DNA of 64,000 nucleotides from contig NZ_NKHP01000018.1 in the NCBI RefSeq assembly GCF_014467235.1, positions 1-64,000 on the forward strand, written 5' to 3'. Each line of letters starts with the position of its first letter. Position 1 is the stretch's first letter. The translations under genes were made by a program, and so were the position numbers. The notes beneath the pieces were generated by a model. It had not been told where the DNA came from. It was given only the letters and a program-made list of their open reading frames with translations, and made no database searches. Origin of the DNA: Xenorhabdus indica (lineage in GTDB: Bacteria > Pseudomonadota > Gammaproteobacteria > Enterobacterales > Enterobacteriaceae). This document shows positions 19,287 through 29,633 of this stretch, piece after piece.

Positions 19287-22200
19287 ATGTTACAGGGAGA
19301 TACAGTTCATAGCGAGCTTACCCGAATAGTGGCAGAAATCGTGGATATTGAGCCAGAACAGCTCGATCTTGATACCGGGCTAGGGCAGATAGGATTTAAC
19401 TCTTTACATTATGCGCTACTGGCTGCGCAGCTTAGCGATATGTTGCGCAAGGATATCAGCCCGACTCAGCTATTTGATTTGCCCACGCTGAACAAGCTGG
19501 CTGACTATGTTACTCGCCATCAGATTTTGGCACGTCCTAACGAAATATCATCCCATGAAACGGTGACGCCGAGTTTGTTATCTGAGGAGACGGGTTCGGA
19601 CGATACGGCGCTGGCTATTATTGGTATCCATTGCCGTATGCCACAGGCCGACGATCTGAACGCGTTTTGGCAAAATATTCTGGCAGGAAAGGAATGTATT
19701 GAGCCGATCCCCGCTAGCCGCTGGGACTGGCGCCGCTATTACGATATCCCAAACGGAGCACCCAACACCACCTACGCATATGAGGGTGGATTTATTCGGG
19801 GATTTGACCAGTTTGACGCGGAGTTTTTCCGCCTGACACCTCGCGAAGTGGATGTTATGGATCCTCGCCATCGTTTGGTCCTACAGGGGGTGTGGCATAC
19901 TCTGGAGGATGCAGGTTATCGGCCGAAAGATCTGCGCGGAGAAAATATTGGCGTATTTATTGGTGCCAGCGGAGATGAATATGCCAACCTGCTCATTCAG
20001 GCCGGGCATCAGGTTGACAGTTATACGCTAACGGGTACAGGACGGGCATTTTTAAGTAACCGAATCAGCTATTGGTTTGACTGGCATGGGCCGAGCGAGG
20101 TCATTGATACGACCTGTTCCAGTTCATTGGTTGCGCTGAATAGCGCACACCGTGCCATTCTGGATGGCACCTGTCACAGCGCGATCGTTGGCGGTATGAG
20201 CATTTTAATGGATCCGTGGCCGCAGATTGCATTGTCACAGGTTAACGTGCTGTCTGAGGATAACCGCTGTAAAACGTTTGACAGCCGGGCAAATGGTTAC
20301 GTTCGTAGCGAAGGTGTGGGCATTGTCATGGTTAAACGGCTAGCACAGGCTCAGAAGGACGGTGACTTCATCTACGCGGTAATCAAAGGTAGCGCGGTGA
20401 ATCACGGTGGGCAAGCCAGTGCTATGACAGCACCTAGAACCAGCGCTCAGGCCAGTCTGATCAGCCAAACCTGGGAGGCTTATCAAGCAGATATACGGGG
20501 ACTGGGGTATATCGAAACCCACGGGACAGGAACGCAGTTGGGTGACCCGATAGAAATAGAAGGGATCAAACAGGCTTTAGGTGAAATTACAGTCAGTCAG
20601 GGGGCTACACTTACCGCAGAGAGCATTGTTCTCGGCTCGGTCAAGGCCAACATAGGGCACTGCGAAGCTGCCGCAGGTATGGCGGGTTTGCTGAAAGTCG
20701 TTATGTGCCTGCGTGAACGGGTACGTCCACCTTTGGCTGGGTTACAACAGATTAACGAAAGAATCGATCTGGCAGGTACGGCACTCATGCTTAACCGCCA
20801 GCCTTTGCCTTGGCCAGAACCGAAAGAAGCAGCTATACGGCGTACGGCAACTGTCAGCGCATTTGGTTTTGGTGGCGTGAACGCTTACGTGATTGTGGAG
20901 GAGTATCCGCAACCTGCCCTGCCGCAGCTTAATGTTCCCTTGGTGTTACCGCTGTCAGCCAGAAATGATGAACGGCTAGAGCAATACGTTATGCAACTCA
21001 TAAACTGGCTAATGCAGCAGCCCGAAGAGCGTGTTCCTCATGCGTTGTTTACCTACCAGTCTGCCAGAGAAAACTTTGCCGTGCGTCAGGTATTCATGGC
21101 AGATAGCGTCTCTGGATTGCTGGTGGCGATGTGGGCGTTTATTAACGATAAAAAAGCGGGACAGGTGAAAACGGGCGGTTATGGTGACAGCACTCAACTG
21201 AGTGCATCGCAACAGGCCAGCATTACCGATTGGTTACAGGGAAAAGAAATAGACTGGACTGTGCTCTACCCAAGAGAGCTGCCGCAGCGTTTACCCGTGC
21301 CGGGTTATCCATTTAACGCTCAACATCACTGGCCAGAGGTGTTACATAACAGCCGCTACGGCAAACTGGATGGCGAACTACAGCAGGTAGCTGCGGATTG
21401 CTGGCAGATCAACCTGACCCATGATCAACCCTTTATCCGCGATCATTGCGTCAATGGTGTAACCATTCTGCCAGCGGCAGCGAGTGTCATGTTGCTGGAA
21501 CAGCTAGCGAGTCAACATCTATCGCTACGCGGCATATTATATATCCATGCATTAACTTGGCTGACACCGATTCAGTTGGATGAAGTCATGCCGTTGCGCC
21601 TCTCTTTCCAAGTGACGGCCGTGTCTGGCACCCGCTGGCAGGTTGAGTGTAGTTCCCGACGTGGAGAAATAAAGCATTTTAGCGCGACATTGGAGAGCGA
21701 AAAATTTGCTGCCAACATCGACGGTCTGCAGCAGGGAGCACAACACTTTACTCAGAGCATGACCGCAGAGGAATGCTATCACCGGCTGGCGCAATTGGGC
21801 TTATCGTTTGGCTCAAGCCTACAACCATTACAAAAAATTTGGCTTACCGCGAATGAAGCGTTGAGTGAGCTGAGATTGCCAGAACGGGAAATGCCTTATC
21901 TGGATCCAGTGTTACCCGTCGCCATGCTGGATGGCATGCTGCAAACTGCGCTGTTGCACCACGCCAGCCAGAGTAACATGCTCAGCGTGCCGTTTTCGAT
22001 TGCCACAATTAAGATACTGGCTCCGCTCCCGGAGAATCTGTTTGTCCGTGTACGTCAGCATCAGCGTATGGGCTCTTCTCTGGTCTCTTATTCACTCACT
22101 GCGTTCAATCAGGCGGGTACTCCATTGTTGGTCATGGAGGGCGCAGTTGGTCGTCCACTGACGAATCAAGCGCCAGCGCCAACAACCAGTACAGTGACTC

Positions 22201-23591
22201 GTTTTGCCCAGCGCTGGCAGGAGCAATCCGATGCTCTGCCGCAGGCAAACTATCCCGTACTGGCTCTCTATCAGCAGGGAGATGAGGTGGCAGAGCGCCT
22301 CTGTCAGCGCGGTTTAAGCTGGCCTCTTTCCTGGATGGAAGCAGACGATCAGAGTTGGATAAATGCGTTGCAGGCGCTTTCTACGGCCGAAGGCAAACGG
22401 GTGATGAATATTATTCTAAGCCGCCAGAATTGGTCGTTAGAGAGCGTGACCGCTTGGCTAGAACGTCTCTATTTCCTGTTGCAAGGGTTAGTGAAGGCTC
22501 GTCTGGCGGGGAAGATAGTGGTCAATCTGGTCTGGTTTAATGATCCGCAGAACGCTGCCAGTAGTTTGCTAACGGGGCTGGATGGTTTCGCTAAAGGCTT
22601 GAGCCATGAGTTTCCCCGCTATAGCGTCAATACCTTAGAGATCTATGGCGTTCACGGCGAAATGAGTGAGTCTCACTACCGCAAGATTGACCAACGTTTA
22701 CGGCAAATCTCTGCTCTGGACAAGGCAACCTCTTGTCGGTTGGATTTGTTATCTGGGCGGCTACTAACCCGAGATCTGATACACCTTGCCGCTCTCCCTC
22801 TTTCTTCCACTGTACAGGTACGTCCATCAGGAGTGTATGTGATAAGCGGGGGTGCAGGGCGCATTGGCCTGTTTATTGCCAATTACCTCATGGTGCGTGG
22901 AGCAAACGTGCTGCTTCTGGGCAGAACGGCTGCCAATAGCGTCTTGCCTGAGTTACGTTCCACTTTGCCGGAAGGTGGCTGGGAATACCAATCGGTGGAT
23001 GTCACTGACGCCGATGCTATACAGCGGGCTTTAGCTGATGCCAGAACGCGCTACTTCACGATTAATGGCGTTGTGCACTGTGCCGGATTACCGCCTGCTT
23101 CTTTACTGATCAACAAAACGGCCGAGGGTTACCGAAATATAGTGGAAGGTAAGCTCAAGGGCATTTACCACCTTGATAGGGCGACACAGCATGACTCGTT
23201 GGATTTCTTCGTTGCCTGTTCCTCTCTGGTGGCTCTGACCGGCCACGTTGGCGGTACAGATTATGCCTTAGCCAACCGTAGCGTAGAAGGATTTATAGAG
23301 CAGCGTCAAAAGCTACGGCAACTGGGGCAACGCAACGGGCATAGCGTCGCCATTGGGTGGCCAGCGTGGGCGGGGGGAATGGTCATTGATGAGAATGAGC
23401 TGGCCTTTATCCGTCGTAAGGGGTTTGTACCACTGGATGACCGGCAGGCGGCAGAGCTGGTAACGGCAGCCTTACAGCCTGATGCAGAAGAGATACAACT
23501 CGTTGCTTGCGGCGATCCCGGACTGTACCACCCGTTTATTCGTAGCCTGACTTTACCTGCTTTATTACCCGATCTCTCTATGAGCGTCTGA
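19287..23591 (+). CDS. trans-AT PKS: T-KS-DH-KR
   Basis: 1434 residues, starting 14 bases after the first synthase behind GAGGAGGG. T about 1-80 (GFNSLHYAL near 36) probably receives the cysteine from the preceding A domain. KS about 105-541 has DTTCSSS, ETHGTGT and NIGHC. DH about 690-1000 has HCVNGVTILP (HxxxGxxxxP) near 721 and LDGMLQ (DxxxQ) near 881, so it looks active. KR about 1180-1400 has the nucleotide loop SGGAGRIG and the Ser/Tyr pair in CSSLVALTG and DYALANR. There is no AT and no C-terminal ACP; the next protein begins with one. Predicted result: one malonyl extension processed to an alkene. Confidence 0.9.
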   Translation: MLQGDTVHSELTRIVAEIVDIEPEQLDLDTGLGQIGFNSLHYALLAAQLSDMLRKDISPTQLFDLPTLNKLADYVTRHQILARPNEISSHETVTPSLLSEETGSDDTALAIIGIHCRMPQADDLNAFWQNILAGKECIEPIPASRWDWRRYYDIPNGAPNTTYAYEGGFIRGFDQFDAEFFRLTPREVDVMDPRHRLVLQGVWHTLEDAGYRPKDLRGENIGVFIGASGDEYANLLIQAGHQVDSYTLTGTGRAFLSNRISYWFDWHGPSEVIDTTCSSSLVALNSAHRAILDGTCHSAIVGGMSILMDPWPQIALSQVNVLSEDNRCKTFDSRANGYVRSEGVGIVMVKRLAQAQKDGDFIYAVIKGSAVNHGGQASAMTAPRTSAQASLISQTWEAYQADIRGLGYIETHGTGTQLGDPIEIEGIKQALGEITVSQGATLTAESIVLGSVKANIGHCEAAAGMAGLLKVVMCLRERVRPPLAGLQQINERIDLAGTALMLNRQPLPWPEPKEAAIRRTATVSAFGFGGVNAYVIVEEYPQPALPQLNVPLVLPLSARNDERLEQYVMQLINWLMQQPEERVPHALFTYQSARENFAVRQVFMADSVSGLLVAMWAFINDKKAGQVKTGGYGDSTQLSASQQASITDWLQGKEIDWTVLYPRELPQRLPVPGYPFNAQHHWPEVLHNSRYGKLDGELQQVAADCWQINLTHDQPFIRDHCVNGVTILPAAASVMLLEQLASQHLSLRGILYIHALTWLTPIQLDEVMPLRLSFQVTAVSGTRWQVECSSRRGEIKHFSATLESEKFAANIDGLQQGAQHFTQSMTAEECYHRLAQLGLSFGSSLQPLQKIWLTANEALSELRLPEREMPYLDPVLPVAMLDGMLQTALLHHASQSNMLSVPFSIATIKILAPLPENLFVRVRQHQRMGSSLVSYSLTAFNQAGTPLLVMEGAVGRPLTNQAPAPTTSTVTRFAQRWQEQSDALPQANYPVLALYQQGDEVAERLCQRGLSWPLSWMEADDQSWINALQALSTAEGKRVMNIILSRQNWSLESVTAWLERLYFLLQGLVKARLAGKIVVNLVWFNDPQNAASSLLTGLDGFAKGLSHEFPRYSVNTLEIYGVHGEMSESHYRKIDQRLRQISALDKATSCRLDLLSGRLLTRDLIHLAALPLSSTVQVRPSGVYVISGGAGRIGLFIANYLMVRGANVLLLGRTAANSVLPELRSTLPEGGWEYQSVDVTDADAIQRALADARTRYFTINGVVHCAGLPPASLLINKTAEGYRNIVEGKLKGIYHLDRATQHDSLDFFVACSSLVALTGHVGGTDYALANRSVEGFIEQRQKLRQLGQRNGHSVAIGWPAWAGGMVIDENELAFIRRKGFVPLDDRQAAELVTAALQPDAEEIQLVACGDPGLYHPFIRSLTLPALLPDLSMSV

Positions 23592-23609
23592 TTTAAAGGA
23601 AAATAGACC

Positions 23610-26600
23610 ATGCAATCGAAGAAAACTCTGTACCAACTGGTAAGAAGCGCTGTAGCGGCGGAAACGCAGCTACCCCTCGCCAGTCTGGATGATAATGCCG
23701 CGTTTGATAATTACGGTATAGAGTCAGTGATGAGCGTCGCCATTGTCAGAAGACTTGAAGATACACTTGGCGATCTCAGTAAATCCTTATTGTTTGAGTT
23801 TCCAAGCATTAAAACGTTAGCGGATTATTTGAGCGAAGAATTTGCCGAAAAGCTGCCAACAGAAAACATGGATGAACCGCAGTTAGTTATGCCAGCGGTA
23901 GCGATAACTGATACCCCTCAGCCAATAACGGAAGAAATAACACCTGTAGGCGGGATTGTGCCGCCAATATTGATGGCGCTAACGCCTCCTAATGAGACTG
24001 TTACGGTTGCTGTGCCCGAGGTGGCCTCTTTAACCTATAACGATGATGATATTGCGATTATTGGCTTGGCGGGACGCTTTCCACAGGCCGATGATGTTGA
24101 GGCTTTTTGGGAGAATTTGCTGGCCGGACGCGACTGTATTACTACTGTACCGGAACATCTCTGGAACTGGCGGGATTATTGGGATGAGCGTAAAGGTGTT
24201 AGCGGTAAATCCTATCTGAAGTGGGGGGGATTTTTATCGGATAACCGTACCTTTGATCCTCTATTTTTCGGCATCAGTAAGTTAGAAGCTGAAGGCATGG
24301 ATCCACAGGAACGGGTATTCCTAGAGACGGTGCACCATACCTTTGAAGATGCGGGCTATAACCGCGAGAAACTGAAAGAGTATCGTGTGGGGCTCTATGT
24401 CGGCATCATGTGGGGACAGTATCAGTTGTACGGCGCGATGGATGCCAGTGCCGGAGCGTCCTATGCCTCGATCGCTAACCGCGCGTCGTACTTTTTTGAT
24501 CTGCGGGGGCCGAGTATTGCGCTGGATACCATGTGTTCTGGTTCGATGACTTCGGTACATTTGGCCTGCGAAAGTTTATGGCGCGGCGAGTCGCAAATGG
24601 CGATTGCGGGGGGTGTTAATCTGACGACACATCCTAATAAATACTTCGTTTTAAGCAAAACAGGCTTTGCCTCACCTCAGGGGCACTGTAAGCCATTTAG
24701 CGAAGAGGGGGATGGCTATGTTCCTTCAGAGGGAGTTGGTGCGCTTCTGTTGAAGCCGTTACGTCTCGCGGAACAGGAAGGTGATCGTATTTATGGAGTG
24801 ATTAAAGCGTCCAGTATCAACCATGGCGGTAGGGTGAATGGTTTTACTGTCCCCAATGCACAGTCACAAGAGTCCTTGATAACTGATGCTCTGCGTCAGG
24901 GAAGGATTAACCCTGCGGATATCAGCTATGTTGAAGCCCATGCGGCGGGAACTGCTCTTGGAGATCCGATAGAAGTGCGGGGACTGACCTCCGCGTGGAG
25001 TCAACACACCGAAGATAAACAATTCTGTGCGATTGGTTCGGTGAAATCCAACGTTGGGCATATGGAATCAGCTGCTTCTTTTGGCAGTATTGTGAAAGTG
25101 TTGAAGCAGTTCCAGCATAAAACGCTGGTTCCCTCTATCCATTTAGAACAGGTCAACACCAATATTCAGTTTGAAAAAACGCCCTTCTACTTACAGACGG
25201 AAGTCTCTCCTTGGCGTTCACAGTTGTTAGCGAGCAGCGAAGGACAGCGCGAAAAGCCCCGTATGGCAGCGATTAATGCTTTTGGTGCCGGAGGCGCGAA
25301 TGCACACCTGATCCTTGAAGAATATACGGCATCAACGACGGCATACGTAGAACCAGATGAGCGGGTATTTATTTATTCGGCTCGTACCCCTGCTGCGCTG
25401 CAGGCACTATTACAATCTCACTTGACGTTTGTTCGGCAGTTAATGGTTCCACCGAATAGCGGACCGATAACCACGGGAGTATTAGCTTGTTTGTCCGCGT
25501 TAACGGGCATTAGCTCTGAGCTACTGGGGGATGAAGATCAGCTCGACACGCTGCTTAAGGGAGAGGAAATCCACCAGCAGTTCATCCAGACGCTGTATCA
25601 GCATTTTAACCGACTGATAACGGCTGACATGCTGAAACACTGCCATACCGTAGGTGATGCCGTGACAGTGATTGCTCAGCAGCTTCATCCAGAGTGTGTA
25701 TTTACGCCACAGGACGAGGCAAGAAAGCTGGCTTCGATAGCTTGGACACTACAAAGTGGCCGAAATGCGATGGCGCGTCGTGTGGGGATAGTGGCAGATA
25801 GCTTAGAAAAGCTAGCGCAGCGGCTGGAACAGGCGTTGTCCGGGCAGGAAGATCCCGCTATTACCAGCGGGCATGTCCGAGATACGCGGGTAACTACTGT
25901 GCGTAATGCGCAGGACAGCGAATATATCCGCATGTTATTGCAGCAGAATAAGTTAAATAGAGTCGCACAGCTATGGTGTCAGGGGGAGAATATCGACTGG
26001 CTGAGCAGCTATACACGGCGTCCAAATCTCACCGCGCTACCGCTGTACCCGTTCGCGCGTGAAGTCTGTTGGGCAGAACAGGCTCATCCGTCGTCGCCCG
26101 GTATGCAAAATACAGCTCCAGCGGCTTCATCTTCTCTACTGGCAGCGCTAAACCTGCGCGATTCTATCGGGCATGCAGGTGTGAATTTCTTTGTCGAGCC
26201 CCCACCCGTGTTAAAGCAGCAGAAACTTAACTGGTTGTTAGGCAAGATGTTGGAAAGCGGCGCTCTGCTTGGCGATGTCTATTCCCTACGGTTACAGCAT
26301 ATTGACCGAGCGGTGTTAGAGCAACAGCTGGGTAAGCTAAGTCTTGCTCTGGAGCCTGAGAAGGATGGGAATATACGTCTGACGTGTTATGCCGAACATA
26401 ATGTTCCTCTGGCTTTGGCAACGCTTACCGTTTCACCGCTCATTCCTGCTGATCGGCTGACGCTGGATGTAAGAAAGTTCCTGAATGGTAAAAATAGCGG
26501 TTCCAGTCTATATACCTGCCAGACTGGTAGTATCGATGGTATATACCAGCACGTTATCAGTGCTATTGCAGAGCAGAGCGGTTTAAACGCTCAGAGTGAC

Positions 26601-29600
26601 TTATCAGGCCCTATCTTTAATCAGTTCCATTGTCTGCATCCCCTTGAAAAAAGAGGAAGTATTGTTCTTCGGCAGCGTGAGGAACGAGTAGCAGAAGTCT
26701 ACGTCTTTAATGACCAGCATCAGCTTACACTGTGGGGAAGCGCTGGGGATGACATAAAGCCGAAGGTAGTACCGGAGGTTGAAAACGTTGAATCCTTATT
26801 GTATCGCCCCCGCTATCAGCCGATCAACATTGCAGGATCGGTTCAGAGAACACTGCCGGCGGCGACACGTGTAGTAGTTTACCCCGCTGGATGCCCTTTT
26901 CCGTTGAAAGTTTATCTGGCAGAGGCGGGGCTGACGGACTGTTATTTTATCGCCTACTCTACAGGCCAAAGGACACAGTTATTGAGCGACCAAGAGTGGC
27001 TATTAGATGCAGATAAGCCCACCGATATTCCGCTTTGTCTCCAGCATATCAACGGACTGGATGAGGTACTATTCTGGGGTATCGGATTATTGCAGGGTTC
27101 TGGTGTGAAGCCGGTATCAGCACGACAGGAATTGGCGCTTTTGCATCAACTCGCACAGGCAACGCGTGAGAATAACACGAAGCTGCGTATTTTTACCCGG
27201 CTCGCTGAGAACGTACAGCTGGATGAGGAAGCAGTGTCTAATTCGGGAGCGCTGTCCGGTTACTTCCGCAGCTTAGTAAGAGAATATCCAAAAGCCGAGT
27301 TAACCTTGCTGGATGGGGACTGGTCTGACCATAGCCCGGCCTTTAGCCAGCTATATACCAATCTGTATGTAAACGGGAATTGGCTGGAGAATCGCGAACT
27401 GTTTTTACGTGGGGATCGTCTACTACGGAGGGACATTGTACCGGTAGAAACGCTGTCTGCCGAGACTAAAGAGCCGTTCCGTCAGGGGGGCGTTTACCTG
27501 ATGGTAGGCGGTGCCGGTGTGGTGGGGCAACAAATTAGCCGCTATCTGGCGAAGCATTACGGTGTCACACTCGTCTGGTTTGGCCGTTCACAACCCGATA
27601 AATTGCACTCACAGGCGATAGCGGATATCAACGCGCTGGGAGGACAATGCTATTACTACTGCGTAGATGTGCAGGACAGTGCTGCACTGGCAGAGGGTAT
27701 TGCGTTAGCGGAAGCAGAGCATGGGATGTTCCATGGTGTTTTCCATCTGGCAATGACTCGGCAGATCCTGCGAATTAACCAGTTGGATAACGATACGTTA
27801 CGGCAGCAAACGGCGGCGAAGCTGGATGGCAGTGATTCCCTGGTTGCGTTGTTCAAATCGCGCCAGCTGGATTTCCTGTTGCTGTTTTCGTCTGCTGAAG
27901 GATGGGTAGGCAGCGCTGGCTGGTCTACTTATGCGGCTGGGTGTGCTTATCAGAATCAGGCTGTGAACTACTGGCGCAGTCAGGGTGTTCCCGCTCATGT
28001 CATCAGTTGGGGATTCTGGGAGGGTGTGGAAGAAAATTTAGTAGCCATGTTGCAGAACAAGGGCATACGTTTTATTACCCCTGCCCGCGGCATTGAAATT
28101 ATACGGCGGGTACTGAGTCACGATCTGCCTAACGTGATTGCGATAGATGCTAAACCTGAAGTGTTGCGCCAAATGGGGTTCAGTGTAATCCATGAAGAGG
28201 TGGCAACGACTCAGGCAATGGTGCTACCAGTTCCATCTGTTGAAGCACCTGCCAGACCAATCGTGAATGAAGGCGGAAAAACCCCTGAGCCATCGACGTT
28301 GGTGGACAGTTTAGTCACGTTGTTTGCTGATGTGCTGAAGTTGAGCGTTGAGGAGATCGATCCAGCCGAAGATATGCTTAACTATGGTGTGGATTCTCTG
28401 ATTGTGCTGAATATTCAAACCGAGCTTGAAAATCGGGCAGGGAGTATCGGTGTTGGTCTACTGTTGGAAAATCAGACCATCAATGATATCGCTCAGGTGA
28501 TGTTACGTGATTACCCGCAAGAGTCAGCCAGGTTAATGCAAGTGGCTCTTCAGGCTGAAAGTGTTAGCGTTAAGGCCACCGTAGCGGTAGCCAGCATGCG
28601 GGAGGAAAGTCCTCTAAATGATGCCCTGTGGCTGCGCAAAATGCCACTGGATGAGGGAGCTCGTTTTCTGATCCAGTATGGTGAGTATTATCAAAGTAAA
28701 ACGCTGCGCAACGTTCAGCCAGTGACGATAGATCCTAATGAACCTATGGATGAAATGTTGTTGCACGGTATAGTGAACACGGGTGAGGGCGAGATAGAGG
28801 TGTTCAGTTGCGGGCAAGGTGCGCCAGTGGTGCTGATGCCAGCCGTAGCGTTAACTGCTGCGACCTGGCTGCCGTTGCTACAGTCGGATTTACGTCACAA
28901 GTATCAGTTTATTATTCTGCATCCACCGGGCTATGGTATCAGTATGCCGATTGCCGACTCTAACATGGCGGGTACGGCCAGAAGCATGTTTGCGGCTTTA
29001 ACGCAGTTGGGTATTGATCGTCCGTTACATCTGGTTGGCTCTTGCCTAGGGTGTGCGGCCTCATTGCTGATGGCAAAAAATGAACCGCAACGCATTGCGT
29101 CATTGACGCTGGTAGGAGGATTCCACGATACCTCAGATTTGAACGTAGCCGATCCGTCAACGATGAGTGCGGCGGAGTTTGAGGCACTGGCAAGTTCAGC
29201 CGTGGCTACTTTGCGAGCGGATTTTCAGGCCATTATTGATGCTTTGGGCGAAAATGAGCAGGAGGCTATTCAACGTATTGAACAACGCCGGGATCTGTTG
29301 CTGAATTCGCAGCACGTTAATTTCTTGGTGGCTCTGCGTTATCTGAATGAGATGATGTCCGTCTCGCTGTTACCTTGGTTGCCTGAAATCCATGTGCCGA
29401 CTCACTGTGTTTTCGGTGATTTGGATAGGATTATCAATCCGCGTCATTCACACGATTTCAACCAGGGTATTCAGGATGCGCGTCTGACCTGTATCCCCGG
29501 TTCAGCTCATTTCCCTTATCTTACTCATGACACGCAGTTTATTCCTGTGTTGGAGGCATTTGTGGATGAGCATGAACAGCAGTGGGTTGTTGTTGCAGAG

Positions 29601-29633
29601 ACACGTAGGGAGGTTAGTGATGCAACAGCATAA
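23610..29633 (+). CDS. trans-AT PKS: T-KS-(unassigned)-KR-T-TE
   Basis: 2007 residues. T about 1-85 (GIESVMSVA). KS about 145-571 with DTMCSGS, EAHAAGT and NVGHM; the unusual HAAGT and CSGS variants keep Cys, His and His. Residues about 840-1090 form a segment I cannot assign; it occupies the position of a DH but lacks HxxxGxxxxP. KR about 1095-1560 with a structural subdomain, VGGAGVVG near 1300 and SSAEGW...STYAAG. T near 1595 (YGVDSLIVL). The C-terminal alpha/beta hydrolase (about 1715-1990) has GSCLG with Cys1812 where thioesterases normally have Ser, GDLD and SAHFP. Predicted output is a beta-hydroxyacyl chain released by a cysteine-dependent thioesterase. Confidence 0.88.
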   Translation: MQSKKTLYQLVRSAVAAETQLPLASLDDNAAFDNYGIESVMSVAIVRRLEDTLGDLSKSLLFEFPSIKTLADYLSEEFAEKLPTENMDEPQLVMPAVAITDTPQPITEEITPVGGIVPPILMALTPPNETVTVAVPEVASLTYNDDDIAIIGLAGRFPQADDVEAFWENLLAGRDCITTVPEHLWNWRDYWDERKGVSGKSYLKWGGFLSDNRTFDPLFFGISKLEAEGMDPQERVFLETVHHTFEDAGYNREKLKEYRVGLYVGIMWGQYQLYGAMDASAGASYASIANRASYFFDLRGPSIALDTMCSGSMTSVHLACESLWRGESQMAIAGGVNLTTHPNKYFVLSKTGFASPQGHCKPFSEEGDGYVPSEGVGALLLKPLRLAEQEGDRIYGVIKASSINHGGRVNGFTVPNAQSQESLITDALRQGRINPADISYVEAHAAGTALGDPIEVRGLTSAWSQHTEDKQFCAIGSVKSNVGHMESAASFGSIVKVLKQFQHKTLVPSIHLEQVNTNIQFEKTPFYLQTEVSPWRSQLLASSEGQREKPRMAAINAFGAGGANAHLILEEYTASTTAYVEPDERVFIYSARTPAALQALLQSHLTFVRQLMVPPNSGPITTGVLACLSALTGISSELLGDEDQLDTLLKGEEIHQQFIQTLYQHFNRLITADMLKHCHTVGDAVTVIAQQLHPECVFTPQDEARKLASIAWTLQSGRNAMARRVGIVADSLEKLAQRLEQALSGQEDPAITSGHVRDTRVTTVRNAQDSEYIRMLLQQNKLNRVAQLWCQGENIDWLSSYTRRPNLTALPLYPFAREVCWAEQAHPSSPGMQNTAPAASSSLLAALNLRDSIGHAGVNFFVEPPPVLKQQKLNWLLGKMLESGALLGDVYSLRLQHIDRAVLEQQLGKLSLALEPEKDGNIRLTCYAEHNVPLALATLTVSPLIPADRLTLDVRKFLNGKNSGSSLYTCQTGSIDGIYQHVISAIAEQSGLNAQSDLSGPIFNQFHCLHPLEKRGSIVLRQREERVAEVYVFNDQHQLTLWGSAGDDIKPKVVPEVENVESLLYRPRYQPINIAGSVQRTLPAATRVVVYPAGCPFPLKVYLAEAGLTDCYFIAYSTGQRTQLLSDQEWLLDADKPTDIPLCLQHINGLDEVLFWGIGLLQGSGVKPVSARQELALLHQLAQATRENNTKLRIFTRLAENVQLDEEAVSNSGALSGYFRSLVREYPKAELTLLDGDWSDHSPAFSQLYTNLYVNGNWLENRELFLRGDRLLRRDIVPVETLSAETKEPFRQGGVYLMVGGAGVVGQQISRYLAKHYGVTLVWFGRSQPDKLHSQAIADINALGGQCYYYCVDVQDSAALAEGIALAEAEHGMFHGVFHLAMTRQILRINQLDNDTLRQQTAAKLDGSDSLVALFKSRQLDFLLLFSSAEGWVGSAGWSTYAAGCAYQNQAVNYWRSQGVPAHVISWGFWEGVEENLVAMLQNKGIRFITPARGIEIIRRVLSHDLPNVIAIDAKPEVLRQMGFSVIHEEVATTQAMVLPVPSVEAPARPIVNEGGKTPEPSTLVDSLVTLFADVLKLSVEEIDPAEDMLNYGVDSLIVLNIQTELENRAGSIGVGLLLENQTINDIAQVMLRDYPQESARLMQVALQAESVSVKATVAVASMREESPLNDALWLRKMPLDEGARFLIQYGEYYQSKTLRNVQPVTIDPNEPMDEMLLHGIVNTGEGEIEVFSCGQGAPVVLMPAVALTAATWLPLLQSDLRHKYQFIILHPPGYGISMPIADSNMAGTARSMFAALTQLGIDRPLHLVGSCLGCAASLLMAKNEPQRIASLTLVGGFHDTSDLNVADPSTMSAAEFEALASSAVATLRADFQAIIDALGENEQEAIQRIEQRRDLLLNSQHVNFLVALRYLNEMMSVSLLPWLPEIHVPTHCVFGDLDRIINPRHSHDFNQGIQDARLTCIPGSAHFPYLTHDTQFIPVLEAFVDEHEQQWVVVAETRREVSDATA

